Of a stretch of DNA of 64,000 bases, positions 60,201-64,000 are shown piece by piece. The notes beneath the pieces are model-generated. The model ran no database searches. It saw only the letters and a list, made by a program, of their open reading frames with translations, and was not told where the DNA came from. Source of the DNA: Tanytarsus gracilentus (Eukaryota > Arthropoda > Insecta > Diptera > Chironomidae); assembly GCA_038502055.1 (NCBI GenBank), contig JAXRKN010000044.1, forward strand, positions 716,001-780,000, read 5' to 3'. Position 1 is the first letter of the stretch; the number at the start of each line of letters is the position of its first letter. The translations under genes and the position numbers were made by a program.

Positions 60201-61390
60201 ATGGATCAAAGGGAGGGATTTCGGTTGCATCGGGAATTAATTGTGGATTTTCTTTAGGCAATTCTTCATTCAATTCCTCGGTAACAGGTGCTGGTTCACT
60301 TTCAATTTTAATCTCCTCCGAGTCAACTTTTATTTTCTCAACAGAGTTATTTGTATCGTTTTGAGACATAGAATCGACTGTTCCATTAACTAATTCTGAA
60401 GTTGTTTCGGGTATGTCTTCATTTTTAACTAAAACTTCCTCATTTTTAACAATTTCAGTTTGAACTTCAGGTGATTCAATTGGAACTTCAGCTTGTATTG
60501 GTTGAGTTACTGTTTCGATTGGTACTTCCGGAGTAGCTGTTTCTGTGATATTAACAATATCTTCGGGTGTTTCTAATGAAGCTGGTTTCACTTCAACTTT
60601 TTCTTCACTTTCTGATGGTAATTTTAAATCTTCACTTACACTATCTGACGGTTTTTTATCACTATCAAGAAATTCTTCGTCTTCATCATCTTCACCCTCG
60701 TCGTCGCCACTTTCACTTTCATAGTCTTCACCATCCTCTTCCTCAAGACCACTATCTTCATTCTCACTATTTAAACTTTCATCCTTCTTTTCAATCTCAT
60801 TGCTGCTATTCGTTGGCAACTCTTGAATATTTGGTTCAATTCCCGTTGGTATGTATTCAGTTGGTCGTTCCGTAACTACTTTCTCCTCGGTGTTTGGCTG
60901 ATCAGAAACGGTTTCATTGCTGACGTCTTTTTCAACTTTAGCACTTTGACTAGATTTTAGGAACTCGTGAAGGAAATTTGTCTCCCTTACTTCTTGATTG
61001 ACTTGCAATGAGCCCAAGTTTATTTCCACTGTATGAGGAAAATTGCCACGAGCTTTCTCGCGCAAATGATTCTTGGGAAGAAATCCATAATTTCGTCCAT
61101 ATCGAATGTAAAAAAGATCATCAGTTGCACCGAATATTTCGACCTCAGAATTCACGGCATTGATTTGTAACTTGTAGGGCTTATCGGGTGTGTATCTTAG
61201 TGTTGTTACAGCTCGATTTGAGGGCCCTAAAAATCAGATTGAAATTGTGAAATTTCTAATTTTTTTGACAAGATGGAAAGTTTTTAATTTTCTACTCACT
61301 CTCACACGTTTCATCGCCGCACTTGACTTGCAAAATTTGCGCAAGCGAGTGTCCTATCACACTTACTAAAAGTATAACTATAAATCGCAT
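57225..61390 (-). CDS. Tango1: Transport and Golgi organization protein 1 (Tango1/MIA3)
   Basis: ER-exit-site membrane receptor that loads bulky cargo such as collagen into COPII carriers. Exons: 61300-61390, 59460-61226, 58807-59403, 58029-58752, 57766-57977 and 57225-57715. They join in phase to 3882 nt, 1293 aa, and the exon 4 donor is GTTAGT. A signal peptide (MRFIVILLVSVIGHSLA) is followed by the luminal SH3-like domain (~25-105; NYGFLPKNHL). Then come an acidic Glu/Thr/Pro region with five ~10-aa VEETTQTPPK repeats (~403-450), a His-rich block (~495-555), a membrane helix (~671-692), coiled coils to ~1100 with AWLNARQAERKLEE, and a Pro/Met-rich tail with PPP motifs that bind Sec23. Domain order matches animal Tango1. 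Confidence 0.95.
59655..59835 (-). repeat. His-rich repeat tract in the Tango1 luminal domain
   Basis: About 60 codons of HSH, HGH, DDH and SHGH repeats lie at residues ~495-555 of the Tango1 product, next to Glu/Asp-rich sequence. The DNA is a degenerate 6-12-bp repeat. This block faces the ER lumen. Confidence 0.85.
59970..60110 (-). repeat. Five 30-bp tandem repeats in Tango1
   Basis: The unit encodes VEETTQTPPK (one copy has AP for TP). Copies are almost identical at DNA level, which points to recent unit gain, and they keep the reading frame. Confidence 0.9.
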
Positions 61391-62057
61391 CCTAATCACA
61401 TTAATTTCTTAAAAAATCTTTTTGAGACACGTCAAATCGGAAATTTCTATGTATTCAAGTTCATTTAAAATTTATTTGAACGTTAAAAAATTATTTTTGA
61501 TTGCGTTTAATTTTTAAAGATATTAATGACGCAATTTTGGTTTTAAAATATAAATCTAAAGATTAAAAATATAATATTTTGAAGTTTTTAACAAATCACT
61601 CAGTAAAAAGTTTTGAATAATTAAATTAAAATCCTAAATCAATTTTTGTAACGTCTTTCAACAATTCAAATAAAGCGTAGTGTAAAGTCAGGGTTTCGAA
61701 ATAAAATTTGTAAATAATAATTTAATGTCCTTATCTTTCACCGTTTTAAGCGATAAAAAGTGCATTAATTATCTAAATATTCATTAATAGTTCACCGCAA
61801 AGTGAAGAAAATTGACCGAGAGTAAAGACGAACTCGTTAGGAAATAAAAAATTGATGAAAAATATTTTGCGTATTTAAAAAAGTTAATTTACACACAATT
61901 CTCCAAATAGTAAAGAGAATTCCTTCTTTTGTATCATAAATGAATTAAGAGGTGAGTGGTGTCGAAAAAATAAAGTAACAAACACGAATTTCACATAATA
62001 TCAGTTTTAGTTCTGGATCTCAGAAACATCAATTTTGTCTGTAAACAAGCAAGCGCC
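61391..62057. promoter_or_regulatory. Divergent region between Tango1 and the zinc-finger gene
   Basis: 667 bp that hold the promoters and 5' UTRs of both genes. The sequence is AT-rich and I see no clear core promoter motif. Confidence 0.5.
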
Positions 62058-63112
62058 ATGGATAGAACGGGTGGCAGCAGTAGCGGCTCTATGAAACATC
62101 CGAAGAAATCGCACATAGTTTACGAGCATAGTCAAAAGTTTAAGTGCACAATTTGCCTGCAAGAATTTAATAGCGAAAGTGCACTAAAGGAGCACTCTGA
62201 AATTCATATTACACCCTTTTGCCATATTTGTTCAAAGATGTTTAAATCAGCCAAACTTTTGCGTGTTCATCATCAAACCTATCACGTCCATAACACTCCA
62301 ACAAAGTCGAGAAAACCGTCGAAAGATGATGATAACATTTGTCATGATTTAACTTTGCATAAAATCAAAGAGGAGCCGGTTGATATTGTATCGGAACCGG
62401 AGATTGAGAACCTCTTGAATCATGATTCTCACCACAACCTTCCCTCACCAAATCCACATCATTCAGACTTTTATCCGGAACCGTCAAAATCGCTCGGCAT
62501 ATGGCGTAATTTTACGGAAACTCCACCTTCAGCATTCCTTGATCATCACTCGAGCAGCAATCCATTAGGAATTAAAATGGAGCCCGTCGAACACGAGCAC
62601 GATCAGTTTGATTTTATCATAAACGAAATTCTCAAAAAACCTTCAACGACGGAGGGCACTGCTGCATCGCGACTCTCGCTCGTTGCCGAGGAAATTTCTC
62701 TACATCAGAACTTTTGGACTCAATCAGACCATCAACAGGATAATTGGATATGTGATATATGCAGTAAAACATTCACTACAAAGCAAATTCTCCAGCGACA
62801 TCGCATTGCAACTCACGATCAGAATAAGGTATGATTTTTATCCCCCTCGTCTTACAGTATTTAAATAATCTTTTATAGGATTTTAAATGCGACCAATGTG
62901 ATCAGTGGTTCTCTTCGACAAACAATCACGAACTCATTAAGCACGTCAACGAAGTTCACAATGGATTCAAAAAGTTTATCTGCGATGTGTGCAATAAAGA
63001 ATTTTCCCGTCGCGATGCTCTCAAACGTCATCGGTCGTGTCATGAAAAAGGAAGCCAGAAGCTACATCATCCGAGCAGTCCCTACTTTAGGCCTCATTTA
63101 ACTCGTCATTGA
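62058..63112 (+). CDS. C2H2 zinc-finger protein (334 aa)
   Basis: Probable nuclear DNA-binding regulator. Exons 62058-62828 and 62879-63112 join in phase 0 to 334 aa. Five C2H2 fingers are visible: FKCTICLQEFNSESALKEHSEIH and FCHICSKMFKSAKLLRVHHQTYH near the N-terminus, then after a 130-residue linker WICDICSKTFTTKQILQRHRIATH, FKCDQCDQWFSSTNNHELIKHVNEVH and FICDVCNKEFSRRDALKRHRSCH. The linker is acidic, His/Pro-rich, and contains two SUMO-type psi-K-x-E sites (IKEEPVD and IKMEPVE). No ZAD is present. The start ATG is preceded by GCGCC. Orthology was not determined. Confidence 0.88.
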
Positions 63113-63292
63113 TAAATTAACTTTTAAAAAAATTAAAGCTTTTTGTAGCATACTTTCATTCTCAAATCAAAATTTTAATTTGTTATATGAGTTTTTAAGA
63201 GATTTTGAAAAATAAAAATTGCTTATTAAAAACATTTTTGTGGGCGTCAGTTTTTAAAGTCAGTTTTATTTCAAGTGTTGAAGTGGACAGAC

Positions 63293-64000
63293 ATGATGAT
63301 GTGTGTAAAATTTTTAATCCTTATATTTGTAGCTCAAGTTTCAAGTGAGTTTTGTTTTCTATCTTTTTAAATTTTTTTATTAAAATATTTTTTTAAATTT
63401 CCAGTTGCATATCTTTGTAACTACGACGGCGAACCTAACTTTGACAAAAAGCTCAAAGGCAAGCTTATGTGTAATTACGACAAATATATTCGGCCTGGTG
63501 ACACGCTAAAAACCACAATCGTCAATGCACGAATGAACGTAAAAAATTTTGATTACGATGACGTTGGAAATACTCTGTCAATCACTGCATGGTTAACGCT
63601 CTCATGGGAGGACAAAAGACTTTCTTGGAATAAGGATGAATTTTCGGGCATTGAATCGATTCATATGAAAAGTGATTTTCTTTGGACACCCGATCTGAAA
63701 GTTTATAATGCGCACATTTTATCGTCACTCGGCACGTGTCACATCGTTGACTGCTTAATAACTTCAAACTCACGTGTCGCGTGCGTTCAACCCTGCGTTT
63801 TTTCAGCTCATTGTAAGGACATCGGATTCCTTAATTGGCCGTTTGACGTTCAAAATTGTTCATTCACTTTTGGCAATTGGATGAAAGGTGGCGAAGAGTT
63901 GAATTTCAATGAGGATAAAGTTACTCTTGTCACTGCCAGAATAAAACAGAATAATCAATGGAAGTTGCTGGCTGCAACGAAAAACGTTAAAAAAGGAAAA
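63293..64000 (+). CDS. Cys-loop ligand-gated ion channel, N-terminal part (nAChR-like)
   Basis: Pentameric channel subunit, cut by the window end. Exons 63293-63344 and 63405 onward join in phase. The first exon encodes a signal peptide (MMMCVKFLILIFVAQVS). The extracellular ligand-binding domain shows SITAWLTLSWEDKRLSW, then LWTPDLKVYN with the conserved WxPD, and a Cys-loop C-KDIGFLNWPFDVQN-C with the WPFDxQxC core, followed by FTFGNW. The transmembrane half and the loop-C region are outside the window, so acetylcholine-binding residues and ion selectivity cannot be judged. The loop has 14 residues between the cysteines instead of the usual 13, and the overall sequence is divergent from core nicotinic subunits. 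Confidence 0.88.

Noticed and set aside
1..64000. CRISPR arrays, bacterial operons, rRNA or clear nuclear tRNA genes
   Set aside because: The DNA is eukaryotic. No spaced direct-repeat array was seen, and no complete tRNA cloverleaf was recognised by eye. The tRNA-like 3' end at 55044-55067 is part of the retroelement.

Overview
The window is AT-rich, intron-bearing animal DNA. The gene set points to an insect, most likely a nematoceran fly (chironomid-like, but the species cannot be fixed from sequence alone). It holds a KAT7/chameau MYST acetyltransferase, a ZAD-type zinc-finger protein, a gustatory receptor with the TYhhhhhQF signature, Tango1, CSN4 and PDCD5. Many introns are only 50-60 bp and neighbouring genes lie 50-300 bp apart, so the genome is compact wherever genes are present. 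All gene models were built by reading exons, splice sites and phases by eye. Each one closes in frame.

Layout. 1-13257 is a gene-poor AT-rich stretch with a few local duplications. 13258-31378 (minus) is one gene, a chameau/KAT7 histone acetyltransferase of 9 exons and 776 codons. Its catalytic domain is scattered over small exons separated by introns of 2-6 kb, one of which carries a 762-bp hAT-type MITE with a perfect 8-bp target duplication. 31650-39143 is dense: PDCD5 (+), glutaminyl cyclase (+), a 16-finger ZAD protein (-), COP9 signalosome subunit 4 (+), a small LPxLPxxPD-repeat exon (-) and an unidentified 185-aa protein (+). 39195-41820 (-) is a three-exon gene for a 107-aa secreted protein of unknown function. 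43773-45037 (-) is a gustatory receptor.

45688-56485 is a tandem pair of aldo-keto reductase genes. The second copy is split by a 6,971-bp Ty3/Gypsy-like LTR retrotransposon inserted antisense in its last intron (48638-55608, TSD acga). This element is the most unusual object in the window. Its gag ATG lies inside the 5' LTR. A tRNA-like primer site lies inside the gag coding sequence. An RRM-like ORF sits between pol and the 3' LTR. The protease and RT N-terminus are missing, with a GC-rich segment in their place.

57225-61390 (-) is Tango1 (6 exons, 1293 aa) with a striking His-rich luminal block. 62058-63112 (+) is a C2H2 zinc-finger protein. 63293 to the window end (+) is the start of a divergent Cys-loop ligand-gated channel.

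The genes are unrelated in function: chromatin acetylation, signalosome, secretory export, chemosensation and carbonyl reduction. Several pairs are divergent with short shared promoter regions: chm/PDCD5 (271 bp), ZAD protein/CSN4 (141 bp), gustatory receptor/AKR1 (650 bp) and Tango1/zinc finger (667 bp).
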